Below, piece by piece: positions 1 through 8,096 of a stretch of DNA of 64,000 nt; the first letter of the stretch is position 1; the number at the start of each line of letters is the position of its first letter. Source of the stretch: Roseovarius sp. ZX-A-9 (lineage in GTDB: Bacteria > Pseudomonadota > Alphaproteobacteria > Rhodobacterales > Rhodobacteraceae). The DNA is taken from NCBI RefSeq assembly GCF_028369135.1, contig NZ_JAPWHW010000012.1, forward strand, positions 1-64,000. Direction: 5' to 3'. Under the pieces are notes generated by a model, which ran no database searches, was not told the origin of the DNA, and saw only the letters and a list, made by a program, of their open reading frames with translations. A program made the position numbers and the translations under genes.

Positions 1-51
1 GTTAATGAAGTCGGACATAAGGCCGGACTTACCATCGGATCGATCCCGAGA

Positions 52-177
52 TCAGACGGCCGCCGCCGGAGCCTTACCCTTAAATTCATCACAGCGGAGG
101 TCCATGCTCGATCCGCAGGTCTCGCAATAGAGACCCTGTGGGCGTCCGTCCTTTGGAAAAATATCTACCAGATTCAT
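52..177 (-). CDS. Small zinc-ribbon-like protein, 41 aa, unknown function
   Basis: A 41-residue reading frame starting at an ATG at 177 and ending in TGA at 52-54. A GAGG lies about 7 bases before the start, a weak ribosome site. The middle holds CETC at residues 18-21 and a third cysteine at residue 29, giving a CxxC-x7-C spacing that resembles half of a zinc ribbon. It follows the 189-aa gene on the same strand after about 180 bases and may be the last gene of this island cassette seen here. I do not recognise the family. The frame is short, so coding status rests on the cysteine pattern and strand agreement. Confidence 0.45.
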   Translation of the reverse strand: MNLVDIFPKDGRPQGLYCETCGSSMDLRCDEFKGKAPAAAV

Positions 178-358
178 TCTCGCCCTCGTCGGCTGAACTT
201 CTATCTGGAGTAACTCGATCTCAAAAGTTCCTTTTGGCGACCAAGTTGCGGTCGTGCTTCAGGCTGACACTCCGAGCTTCCGTGCATGACGGATATGAAT
301 GGCCTCAAGGCTCGCTTCGCGTTTGTAAAGCCTGCGAACGATTGAGGCCAACTAGGTC

Positions 359-928
359 CTAAGCAGCGCCAAGCCCCGTCCGTAGGGCTCCCTGGCGCCC
401 AGGGTGCTGCGCCTTCGGATTGTCCCTCCATTGGAAGTGAACCTCGACAGGAACTTGGAATTTAGTCGCCAACCTCTCGCATTCCTTCCAAGCATCCTGG
501 GCTGACTGCCCTTGAACCGAAATCCCGAGGTGCTGGTAATAGGTGTAACCTTGGGTGTTCAGCCTCGATCGGCTAGCTGGGATATCGAGCGCCTTTACAA
601 GCTCATCCGCCGAGAGCCCCTGGTTCTTGATGGCTGCAACGACCGCAAGAAGGAGCGACGCCCAATTCGCCTTGGGAAGCGGCTGACCATCGACGGTAGC
701 ACTCAGCACACGTGTGAATGCCAAACCAGGCGCCGCTTTGAACTCCAGTAAGTCGCTGTCGTTATTTTCGCTGGCAACCTCATCAACATCCCTTTCCAGG
801 TCGAGCTTTCTCATTGTTTGCGCGACGATCGCATCGATCGTTTGCGATGGCGTCTCCGTGCTTAGCCATGTCGCCAACGTCTTCAGGTCGGAAAACGTCG
901 CATCGTTTAATCTTACTACGGGCATCAT
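359..928 (-). CDS. Uncharacterised protein linked to the EVE-HNH nuclease gene
   Basis: A 189-residue protein of unknown family. I place the start at the first of two adjacent ATG codons (928), because GGAG sits 6 bases upstream; a TTG at 949 is in frame but has no such site. The N-terminal 60 residues look like a short helical or ribbon-helix region (LNDATFSDLKTLATWL). The C-terminal part is better ordered, with a YTYYQHLGISVQGQ segment and a basic tail near VHFQWR. No membrane segment or signal peptide is visible. It lies downstream of the EVE-HNH gene on the same strand but has its own promoter-like region with paired direct repeats. A role as regulator or partner of the nuclease is inference from position only. 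Confidence 0.7.
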   Translation of the reverse strand: MMPVVRLNDATFSDLKTLATWLSTETPSQTIDAIVAQTMRKLDLERDVDEVASENNDSDLLEFKAAPGLAFTRVLSATVDGQPLPKANWASLLLAVVAAIKNQGLSADELVKALDIPASRSRLNTQGYTYYQHLGISVQGQSAQDAWKECERLATKFQVPVEVHFQWRDNPKAQHPGRQGALRTGLGAA

Positions 929-966
929 GTTCTTCTCCGTTCGATCCAATCATCAGCTAGGACATG

Positions 967-1010
967 TGTTACATATATGCTTTTCTGGAGTCAAGGCGGC
1001 ATGTTACATA
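967..1010 (-). promoter_or_regulatory. Promoter with paired direct repeats upstream of the 189-aa gene
   Basis: The 9-mer tgttacata occurs at 967-975 and again at 1002-1010, 35 bases apart, within slightly longer similar flanks. Read on the minus strand, a TTGACT at 994-989 lies between the two copies and is followed after 17 bases by TAACAC, so a sigma-70-like promoter would be bracketed by the repeats, one upstream of -35 and one over -10. This geometry suits a dimeric or cooperative repressor. The regulator is not known; the downstream gene itself is one candidate. Confidence 0.45.
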
Positions 1011-1247
1011 TTTTCTGAAGGCGCGCTGCGCCTCGGTGGGCACTACTCACGGCAAGACCTTCTTCGCGAATATGCAGCGGCTCAGACTCGTGCAGCACTT
1101 TCCCCGGAGCGAATCCAGCTAACTGCCGTCGGCGCTGGTACCCCACCCCGTGCACGGGTCTTCTTACCGCAAGCCCAATCGGCCCGCTCCACTGGACCTG
1201 GTTTGAGCGCAAGGGGGAATCGTTATGTCGGCCTTCAATTTGATTGT

Positions 1248-3098
1248 TCAGACCGTTGGTCTCAGAATGCTGATCTGGTGGCCTTCGATCTTTAGCCCAA
1301 ACTTCTCATCTCCGATGCTGACATCGATTCCGCCGTAGTGCAGTTGTCGGTGGTGGTTGGCACAAACCGTCATGATATTCGCTGCATGCAAGGAACCCTT
1401 TTCGAGCTTTGACACTGGCATGACGTGATGGGCTTCAACATAAGGCTCGCCACTGGGCTTTCTAAACGCGATTGGAGCCCAGCCAAGAGCCTCGCAGATT
1501 TGGCACTTGAAGCCGTTGAGTTTCTTCACCTTTGCGCCCACAGGCCCGCGTTCGATGTACTGGCTTTGCCGCTGCTTTACCTCAGGCGCGGCATCCTTGT
1601 ACTTATCCTCGATATTCTGCAGCACCTTCGCCAGATCGGGCGCATCTTGGGGTTTTGGAAGATCATCAATCCGCATGCCTAGAAGGGCTGCAACCGCCCG
1701 AAAGTCATCGCCAGAAATCGGAAAGGTGGAGCCCTGAAACCCTTCCAGTAAAAGCTTTGACACGACCGGTGCCTTTTCCTGCAGGGTCTCGATACGCAGC
1801 GGGCTATCCAGGAATGTCTTCAAGTAGCGAATACCGACTGTCGGCCAACCTGCTTCTCGTTCACTCCCCGGAGACCAGAACTCATCACTCGCGCCAGTAG
1901 CTTCGTACGGGTCAGTCAGAACCTGACAGATGGCGTAGATTCCGGGGTCAAGCTGAGGCCGTCCATCCCGTTCTGACTTGCTGCGCCTATCCTGTCCAAC
2001 TCGGATGATGGCCAGCTGACCAGGCTTGATTTTGCCACGATCAGAGCGGCGAACTCCCCATGAGGCCACCTCAATACCTCGCACTAGGAATTCATCGATC
2101 GCCCATTTTTGCGGGTTGCATACGAGCACCCAGAAAGACTCTTCCTCGGCGGGTGCAAGGCCGCTTGCCCAAGACTGGATGGCCTCCGGATGTTGTGCCG
2201 CCTCGTCCTTCCAGAGCTTCGACGATCCACCGGGCAAAGTGCGCGTCATATGCAGAACGCGTTCGAAATCGTCGTCTGACCAAACCCTGCTCTGCGCGGC
2301 TTTCTGCATATCGTCGCGCGGGAAGTCCCACCCTGTCTCACCCCAGTTCCACGCGCGCGAAAACCACTGCTTCGCCGTCATGCCCAAAGGCGGCAGGCGC
2401 AGCCGATAACACGCGAAATCAAGCCGCGATTGTATGTTGCCATGTGTGCGGCCGAACTTCGCCATGTCCCCGATGCCCATGGCCACTGCTGCCTCGGCAT
2501 TGCTGTAGGGTGTGATCGTCCCAGGCGAGGACGTCCGGCGCACCTTGAGCCAATCTAAGAGCAACTCGGTTCGGGTCTGAGTTGATGCATCTTCGTTCGT
2601 GGGGGGCTTGGCTGTGGCATTTGGCAACCCTAGCGCTCTATGGGCATACCAAAGGGCCCGCTCCGAGAACTCCTCGGGATGATCGATGATGATCTGCTCA
2701 TAGGATAGGTCAGCGCGATCCGCATCGCTCAAGACCGTGAAACCTTGGGTTGGCTTGGCCCTTGAGACTGCGGTTTCTGCGGCTCCGATCAGGCCGCGGT
2801 TTTTCAATTGCTGAAACGTTCGAGACGTAGTCTTGTGGTCTCGCTTCATGAGGCCGACGTATTCGGCAACAGCCAGGACGATCTTTTCTTCGGCTGGTGT
2901 CAGGTTGGTCAGGTCGATGCCGGTCTTGTCGGCTACTACCTGTCGCGCGAGTGACCCATAGTGCGCCTTTATCGCCGCCTCTATCTCAGGTGTCATCGCA
3001 TCGTTGTTGGCGATGTTCGTCTCAAGGTTCCGCAGCTTGTCGTAGTTTGGCGTTTTTCTAATCCGCTCAATGATTACCTGCTGGTCTATTTCTGCCAC
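1248..3098 (-). CDS. EVE-domain / HNH endonuclease fusion, probable type IV modification-dependent restriction enzyme
   Basis: A 616-residue protein. Residues 1-300 form an unrecognised helical region that may include a winged helix near 195-240. Residues about 320-430 look like an EVE (PUA-like) domain: FWVLVCNPQKW at 322-332 and later SWGVRR and PGQLAIIRVG strands are typical of the fold that reads modified bases. Residues 525-595 are an HNH nuclease with CQIC at 532-535, EAHHVMP at 555-561, N574, C579 and NHH at 581-583, so the metal and zinc ligands look intact. EVE-HNH fusions are known as predicted type IV restriction systems that cut DNA carrying modified cytosine. The gene sits at the edge of a tRNA-linked island with an unknown gene downstream. 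Modification specificity cannot be read from sequence. Confidence 0.85.
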   Translation of the reverse strand: MAEIDQQVIIERIRKTPNYDKLRNLETNIANNDAMTPEIEAAIKAHYGSLARQVVADKTGIDLTNLTPAEEKIVLAVAEYVGLMKRDHKTTSRTFQQLKNRGLIGAAETAVSRAKPTQGFTVLSDADRADLSYEQIIIDHPEEFSERALWYAHRALGLPNATAKPPTNEDASTQTRTELLLDWLKVRRTSSPGTITPYSNAEAAVAMGIGDMAKFGRTHGNIQSRLDFACYRLRLPPLGMTAKQWFSRAWNWGETGWDFPRDDMQKAAQSRVWSDDDFERVLHMTRTLPGGSSKLWKDEAAQHPEAIQSWASGLAPAEEESFWVLVCNPQKWAIDEFLVRGIEVASWGVRRSDRGKIKPGQLAIIRVGQDRRSKSERDGRPQLDPGIYAICQVLTDPYEATGASDEFWSPGSEREAGWPTVGIRYLKTFLDSPLRIETLQEKAPVVSKLLLEGFQGSTFPISGDDFRAVAALLGMRIDDLPKPQDAPDLAKVLQNIEDKYKDAAPEVKQRQSQYIERGPVGAKVKKLNGFKCQICEALGWAPIAFRKPSGEPYVEAHHVMPVSKLEKGSLHAANIMTVCANHHRQLHYGGIDVSIGDEKFGLKIEGHQISILRPTV

Positions 3099-3141
3099 GC
3101 CTCACTCCCGCATTAACATTCCAAAAATGGTCTCATAATGC

Positions 3142-3464
3142 CCGCTTGGTCAATGATGGTAATCGGTACCGGTTTCTTATTGACGCTATGGCGGGGCAGA
3201 CCGCTCTTGGTCCGCGCTCTCTGCCGACCTATTTGGACGCCTTTTGCGCGCGCCGACGGCATCATCGACCTGACCTTGGTCTAAAGGACATGGTTGGAGG
3301 CACACTTCGCAGTCGACCAGTCGCGCCCCGAGCGTTTTACCCGGTTCATCGGTGACAAGGTGCACTTTGCAAACAACATCGTGCCGCATGTTGAAGCAGA
3401 ACATTTTGCGAGCTTTGCTCCAATTTTTTTGAATGTCGAAAGCATCATTGCTGCAGGTGCTTAG
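3142..3464 (+). pseudogene. Possible decayed coding remnant with an in-frame stop
   Basis: The 420-base gap between the nuclease gene and tRNA-Thr has no intact gene. One plus-strand frame starts at ATG about 3152, runs to TAA at 3282-3284, and continues in the same frame to TAG at 3462-3464. The second part looks protein-like (for example PERFTRFIGDKVHFANNIV). This suggests a real gene inactivated by a nonsense mutation or cut off at its 5' end. I cannot name the family. Both pieces could also be chance open frames. Confidence 0.3.
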
Positions 3465-3518
3465 GCGCCAGGCACCATTGTCAATCGCTTCTGTAAGTGT
3501 CTGATTTTTAAAGAGAAG

Positions 3519-3592
3519 TGGTGCCGCTGAAGGGACTCGAACCCCCGACCCCATCATTACGAATGACGTGCTCTACCAGCTGAGCTACAGCG
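3519..3592 (-). tRNA. tRNA-Thr (anticodon CGU)
   Basis: On the minus strand the acceptor GCCGCTG pairs with CAGCGGC before CCA. The D arm GCTC...GAGC is present, the anticodon stem CGTCA/TGATG encloses the loop TTCGTAA with anticodon CGT, and the T arm contains GGTTCGAGTCC. CCA is encoded. All cloverleaf stems pair, so this copy should be functional. It borders the restriction-enzyme island on one side and a truncated tRNA copy on the other. Confidence 0.95.
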
Positions 3593-3681
3593 GCTTTCCG
3601 GACCCTACTATGGCCCTACTAGTTCTACTCCTTTGCCGCGAACTCGTTGGTTTCGCAAGTCATTTTCGCGGGGACCCGCTA

Positions 3682-3720
3682 ATTACGAATGACGTGCTCT
3701 ACCAGCTGAGCTACACCGGC
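3682..3720 (-). repeat. Truncated 5' half of a tRNA-Thr gene (att-like duplicate)
   Basis: This 39-base segment repeats the 5' half of the neighbouring tRNA-Thr up to the anticodon loop; 34 bases (3682-3715) are identical to 3556-3589. The acceptor here is GCCGGTG rather than GCCGCTG, so it would not pair fully with the intact gene's 3' end. After the anticodon loop the sequence diverges and no 3' half follows. Such a half-copy is typical of a leftover attachment site or of a partial duplication. Confidence 0.7.
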
Positions 3721-3958
3721 ATGTTGCCCGGCACAGGCGCGATCTTGGCCCTGGCTGCGCAACACGGCGCTTCTACACGAATGACGCGGGAGGTCAATCG
3801 GGGATCGTCAGGCTTTTTGCCCTGCAAGAGATGTTTGCGCGATGCGGCCTGCCAGCGGTGTGAACCCGAGCCATTCCCGTCGGCGCAGCCATGTCTGGAT
3901 GGACAGGAGCGTGAAATGTACTTATCTCTTCGCCTTCCGGAACCGGAAAAGGCACGGC

Positions 3959-4993
3959 ATGGTAAAGCGTGAGGCATTTGACATCGGCGGGCAGCGGATT
4001 GCGCCGGGAACGAGGATGACTGTCGATATTCCGGTCAGTACGCTTTCGGATCACACGCCGGTCAACCTGTCGGTGCATGTGGTCCACGGGCGCAAACCCG
4101 GGCCGGTCATGTTCGTCTCGGCTGCCGTGCATGGCGACGAGGTGATCGGGGTCGAGATCGTGCGTCGCCTTCTGAAAGCCAATGCGCTGAAATCCATGTC
4201 CGGCACGCTGTTGGCCGTGCCCATCGTCAATACTTACGGATTTCTCAACAACGCCCGCTACCTGCCCGACCGGCGCGACCTGAATCGCTGCTTTCCGGGT
4301 GGGCCGACAGGGTCGATGGCCTCGCGGCTGGCGCATATCTTCATGAGCGAAGTCGTGATGCGCTCTGAATTGGGGATCGATCTGCATTCGGCGGCGATCC
4401 ACCGGACCAACCTGCCGCAGATCCGGCTGACGCCCGACAATGACCGGCTTGCGGCGCTTGGGGCAAGTTTCGGCGCGCCGGTGATGCTGAATTCGAAACT
4501 GCGCGAAGGCTCTTTGCGGATGGCCGCCGAGGCGGCGGGCATAGATGTGCTGCTATACGAGGGCGGCGAGGGGCTGCGGTTCGATGAACTGGCGGCGCGG
4601 GCGGGCGTGTCGGGCATCCTGCGGGTGATGCACGAAATGGGGATGCTGGCCCGTCGCGCGGTGCCACGCACCAAGACCCGCACCGTGATGTGCGGCGGGT
4701 CGAACTGGTACCGAGCGCCTGCGGGCGGGTTGTTCCGCGGGTATCTGTCGATCGGCGACACGGTGGTGCCCGGCACGGTGCTGGGCGCGGTCTCCGACCC
4801 GTTCGGCGAGGTTGAGACCGAGGTGGTCGCGGATGCGGAGGGGATCATCATCGGGCGCACCAACATGCCAGTGGTCTACGAGGGGGAGGCGCTGTTTCAC
4901 ATCGCCGAAACCGCGCGCGCCGAGGCCGCGGCAGAAGGCGTGACCGCGCATCTCGACGCGGCGCCGCTCTATGACGAGGACGAGATCATCTGA
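3959..4993 (+). CDS. Succinylglutamate desuccinylase / aspartoacylase family protein
   Basis: A 344-residue M14-type zinc hydrolase. I start at ATG 3959 because GGAAAAGG lies just upstream; longer in-frame starts reach into the tRNA flank. The conserved metal site is visible: HGDE at 58-61, RDLNRCFPG at 106-114 and DLHSA at 141-145, giving H58, E61 and H143 as the expected zinc ligands. The C-terminal third has the biotinyl-lipoyl-like beta region common to this family (GGLFRGYLSIGDTV). Members remove an acyl group from an N-acylated amino acid or act on related amides; the substrate is not predictable. It is a single gene facing away from the island. Confidence 0.85.
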   Translation: MVKREAFDIGGQRIAPGTRMTVDIPVSTLSDHTPVNLSVHVVHGRKPGPVMFVSAAVHGDEVIGVEIVRRLLKANALKSMSGTLLAVPIVNTYGFLNNARYLPDRRDLNRCFPGGPTGSMASRLAHIFMSEVVMRSELGIDLHSAAIHRTNLPQIRLTPDNDRLAALGASFGAPVMLNSKLREGSLRMAAEAAGIDVLLYEGGEGLRFDELAARAGVSGILRVMHEMGMLARRAVPRTKTRTVMCGGSNWYRAPAGGLFRGYLSIGDTVVPGTVLGAVSDPFGEVETEVVADAEGIIIGRTNMPVVYEGEALFHIAETARAEAAAEGVTAHLDAAPLYDEDEII

Positions 4994-5120
4994 TCGGACG
5001 AGGTCAGAGGCTATCGGCATAGGTCCCGATGAGCCGCCCGTCTTGGCGGATCGAGGCCAAACGCGATGCAACCGGACTGCCCTTCGTGGGGGGCGTGACA
5101 GCGGTAGGCAGGTGACGGGA

Positions 5121-5783
5121 CTACGCGACCTTGTCGCGGTTCTGCGGCAACAGGAATATCGAAACGGTCAGCAGGCTGAACACCAGTTCGTAAACCTCCC
5201 ATTTCCGCTCGACGTCGATCAGCGCGATGATGATGCTGGCTGCGACCGCGATCAGGCCGTGGCGCAGCCACGGCACCGGCACCGCCAGCCGATCCGCCAG
5301 CGCCGCGATGCGGGGGCTGCGGGTATAGAGCAGCGGCAACACCAGCAGATAGGCAAGGATGCAGGCTGTCAGGATCGGGCCAAAGAGCGTCTTGGTCAGG
5401 TGGACGTCACCAACGATGAGGTTGTGAAAGTTGGTTTCGAACTGTTTGTTGTTTTCCTGGAAGAATTCGCCGGATTCCCAGCCGAATATCCGCTGGCCCC
5501 ATGATACTTCTTCGCCCGCGGCAAGGAAGAACATCAGCGCATAGAGCAGTGTCATAACGGCGGCCAGGCGCAGGCCCCGCCCCGAGAGGTGGCGCGCGTT
5601 TGCCAGCAGAACCATGCTGGAGACGAGCAGGAAGAATGCGGTGCCATATTCCACCAGTTTGTCTTCGGCGGCGAAGGTGGCCCAGAAATAGGTGGGATTG
5701 ACGAAATAGATCACCACCGACGCGGCCAGAACCGCCGCAATCAGCGCCATCAGGGCGCGGTCAATCTGGGTCAGGACGGTCAT
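5121..5783 (-). CDS. Conserved multi-pass membrane protein, unknown function
   Basis: A 220-residue protein with about six hydrophobic segments (near residues 9-28, 47-62, 73-89, 132-152, 172-186, 198-213). Two polar motifs sit between them: GEEVSWGQRIFGW at 90-102 and NKQFETNFHN at 112-121. The combination of acidic, Trp, Asn and His residues in one loop looks like a conserved active or binding site; I recognise the motif pair from uncharacterised membrane proteins but cannot assign activity. It stands alone between the hydrolase and rpsU. Confidence 0.75.
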   Translation of the reverse strand: MTVLTQIDRALMALIAAVLAASVVIYFVNPTYFWATFAAEDKLVEYGTAFFLLVSSMVLLANARHLSGRGLRLAAVMTLLYALMFFLAAGEEVSWGQRIFGWESGEFFQENNKQFETNFHNLIVGDVHLTKTLFGPILTACILAYLLVLPLLYTRSPRIAALADRLAVPVPWLRHGLIAVAASIIIALIDVERKWEVYELVFSLLTVSIFLLPQNRDKVA

Positions 5784-5942
5784 TTGGGTCTCTTTCCGGG
5801 CAAACAGGTTCTGACGCTGAGATATGCGAGCGGTCCCGCTCCATCAAGGGCTATCACCAAAGCGGCAAACCGCCGCCGGTCGCGGGTGGGAATGGGCTGG
5901 CGTCACGCTGATGCGCGAATCGCCTGACGCCAGAAACGACAA

Positions 5943-5967
5943 ACCCCCGCGGCCGGGCCTCGGGGGT
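5943..5967. terminator. GC-rich hairpin downstream of rpsU
   Basis: ACCCCCG at 5943-5949 pairs with CGGGGGT at 5961-5967 around an 11-base loop. It lies between the convergent end of rpsU (minus) and the start of the membrane protein gene. There is no long T run, so termination strength is uncertain. Confidence 0.4.
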
Positions 5968-6053
5968 CGTCAGTTCTAACTTTTGCACATCTGGTCCGAA
6001 AACCGGTTTCCGGGATGCGCTTTTGCAGTGCGGATCAAGCTATCAAGGGCTGC

Positions 6054-6260
6054 TCAGAGCATACCTTCGCGCTGGGCTTTCTTACGTGCCAGTTTACGGG
6101 CACGACGGATAGCTTCAGCCTTTTCGCGCGCTTTTTTCTCGGACGGTTTCTCGAAATGTTGCTTGAGCTTCATTTCGCGAAACACACCTTCGCGCTGTAG
6201 CTTTTTCTTCAGGGCGCGGAGCGCCTGATCGACGTTGTTGTCGCGTACACTAACCTGCAT
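6054..6260 (-). CDS. rpsU: 30S ribosomal protein bS21
   Basis: A 68-residue, very basic protein that matches bS21 over its full length: [20 protein letters not shown] at the N terminus, then [20 protein letters not shown] and a lysine/arginine-rich tail. It is a small-subunit protein near the anti-Shine-Dalgarno end of 16S rRNA and helps initiation. AAAGGTGG lies 8 bases before the ATG. It is a single-gene unit divergent from coq9. Confidence 0.97.
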   Translation of the reverse strand: MQVSVRDNNVDQALRALKKKLQREGVFREMKLKQHFEKPSEKKAREKAEAIRRARKLARKKAQREGML

Positions 6261-6385
6261 GTGGTTTTCACCACCTTTCTAAGTTTGAGTTGCAAGTGAT
6301 TGCAGGAGGCGGGTCTATAGCAAAGCCTTCGAGATTTGTCTAGGGTGCGGGCCAAGCCAGGATAGAGAGAACCGGGAGAGCAAAA

Positions 6386-7102
6386 ATGACCGATCCGGAG
6401 CTGACTACCGCGCTGCTGAAGGCTGCCGCCATGCATGTGCCGTTCGATGGCTGGAGCCAGGCCGGTTTTGACGCCGCGGTACGTGATGCGGGTGTCGCGC
6501 CGGGTGTCGCGCGCGCGCTATTTCCGCGCGGCGCGGTCGATCTGGCGCTGGCCTATCATGCGGCGGGCGATGCCGTGATGCTGGCACGGCTGGAAGAGGC
6601 GGATCTGTCCGAAATGCGGTTTCGGGATCGGATCGCCGCCGCCGTGCGTTTCCGGCTGGAGGCGGTCGAGGATCGCGAGATGGTGCGCCGGGGCATGGCG
6701 CTCTTTGCGCTGCCGCATCACGCAGCGGACGGTGCGCGTGCGATATGGCAGACCTGCGATCATATCTGGAGCGCGTTGGGCGATACCTCGGATGACGTGA
6801 ACTGGTACACCAAGCGCGCGACGCTTTCGGGTGTCTATGGCAGTACCGTGCTTTATTGGCTGGGGGATGAGAGCCAGGAACACAGCGCGACCTGGGAATT
6901 TCTGGACCGGCGCATCGACAACGTGATGCAGATCGAAAAAACCAAGGCGAAGATGCGCGAAAACCCATTGCTGAGCCGCGCTCTGGCCGGGCCGCTTGAC
7001 TTGCTGTCGCGGATACGCGCGCCGCAGCCCGGGCCGAGGGCCGACATGCCCGGCCATTGGGGCGCGGCCCGGCCAGATCGTGGCCCGCAGGATCAGACAT
7101 AG
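6386..7102 (+). CDS. COQ9 family protein, ubiquinone biosynthesis
   Basis: A 238-residue protein with a TetR-like helical N terminus (residues 1-60) followed by the COQ9 core around residues 100-195 (AIWQTCDHIWSALGDTSDD, then NWYTKRATLSGVYGSTVLYWLGD, of which only the short elements are quoted). COQ9 binds isoprenoid lipid intermediates and supports COQ7-type hydroxylation in ubiquinone synthesis. CGGGAGAG lies 8 bases before the ATG. The qor-like gene follows after 9 bases, so the two are probably co-transcribed. Confidence 0.9.
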   Translation: MTDPELTTALLKAAAMHVPFDGWSQAGFDAAVRDAGVAPGVARALFPRGAVDLALAYHAAGDAVMLARLEEADLSEMRFRDRIAAAVRFRLEAVEDREMVRRGMALFALPHHAADGARAIWQTCDHIWSALGDTSDDVNWYTKRATLSGVYGSTVLYWLGDESQEHSATWEFLDRRIDNVMQIEKTKAKMRENPLLSRALAGPLDLLSRIRAPQPGPRADMPGHWGAARPDRGPQDQT

Positions 7103-7111
7103 GAGAACACG

Positions 7112-8092
7112 ATGACCGAGATGATGAACGCCGTGGAAATCACCCAGCCCGGCGGGCCGGAAGTTCTGCAAATGGCCAAGCGCCCGATGCCCCGGCCCCG
7201 CGCGGGCGAGGTGGTGATCCGGGTGGCCTTTGCCGGGGTGAACCGCCCCGATGCGTTGCAACGCGCGGGCCTTTATAATCCGCCGGCGGGGGCCAGCGAT
7301 CTGCCGGGGCTTGAGGCCTCGGGCGAGATTGCCGCGATCGGTGCGGGCGTTGCTGACTGGGCGGTGGGCGATGCGGTTTGCGCGCTGCTGCCCGGTGGCG
7401 GCTATGCCGAATACGTGGCAACGCCAGCAGCACATTGCCTGCCGATCCCGCAGGGCATGGCGCTGAAAGAGGCCGCCTGCCTGCCCGAGACATTCTATAC
7501 TGTCTGGTCCAACGTGTTCCAACGCGGCGGCCTGAAGGCGGGCGAGCGGTTCCTGGTGCATGGCGGCTCGTCCGGTATCGGCACCACGGCAATCCAGCTG
7601 GGTGCCGCGTTCGGCGCTCGGGTTTTCACCACCGCCGGATCGGACGAGAAATGCCAGGTGTGCCTGGATCTGGGCGCGGAACAGGCGATCAATTACCGCG
7701 CGCGAGATTTCGTCGATGTACTGCGCGCCGAGGGCGGGGCAAACCTGATCCTGGATATGGTCGGCGGCGACTACCTCCCGCGCAACGTCAAATCCCTCGC
7801 CGATGACGGGCGCCTGATGCAGATCGCGTTCCTGCAGGGCTCCAAGGTCGAACTCAACTTCGCCCATGTCATGATGCGCCGCCTGACGATCACCGGCAGC
7901 ACCCTGCGCCCGCAAAGCGACCTGGCCAAGGCCCGGATCGCCGATGAGTTGCGCACCCATGTCTGGCCGCTGCTGGAAGCGGGCCGCGTCGCCCCGGTGA
8001 TGGATAGCTGCTACCCGCTGGCCGAGGCTGCCGCCGCGCATGCGCATATGGAGGGCAGCACCCATATCGGCAAGATCGTTCTGGCGGTCTGA
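7112..8092 (+). CDS. NAD(P)H:quinone oxidoreductase, zinc-independent MDR (PIG3-like)
   Basis: A 326-residue medium-chain dehydrogenase/reductase. The nucleotide-binding motif HGGSSGIGT is at 150-158, and the N-terminal half has the GroES-like fold with AGVNRPDALQRAGLYNPP, typical of the quinone oxidoreductase/PIG3 branch. The structural and catalytic zinc cysteines of alcohol dehydrogenases are absent. It probably reduces quinones or enones with NADPH. AGGAG lies 9 bases before the ATG. It follows coq9 closely and is followed by the sialidase-like gene after only 4 bases. Confidence 0.9.
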   Translation: MTEMMNAVEITQPGGPEVLQMAKRPMPRPRAGEVVIRVAFAGVNRPDALQRAGLYNPPAGASDLPGLEASGEIAAIGAGVADWAVGDAVCALLPGGGYAEYVATPAAHCLPIPQGMALKEAACLPETFYTVWSNVFQRGGLKAGERFLVHGGSSGIGTTAIQLGAAFGARVFTTAGSDEKCQVCLDLGAEQAINYRARDFVDVLRAEGGANLILDMVGGDYLPRNVKSLADDGRLMQIAFLQGSKVELNFAHVMMRRLTITGSTLRPQSDLAKARIADELRTHVWPLLEAGRVAPVMDSCYPLAEAAAAHAHMEGSTHIGKIVLAV

Positions 8093-8096
8093 GCCT

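Noticed and set aside
138-362. Plus-strand frame at the left edge
   Set aside because: No ribosome site, overlaps the small cysteine-motif gene on the other strand, no protein-like features.
3595-3681. Sequence between the intact and truncated tRNA copies, considered as a second tRNA 3' half
   Set aside because: No T arm or acceptor 3' strand is present after the anticodon loop.
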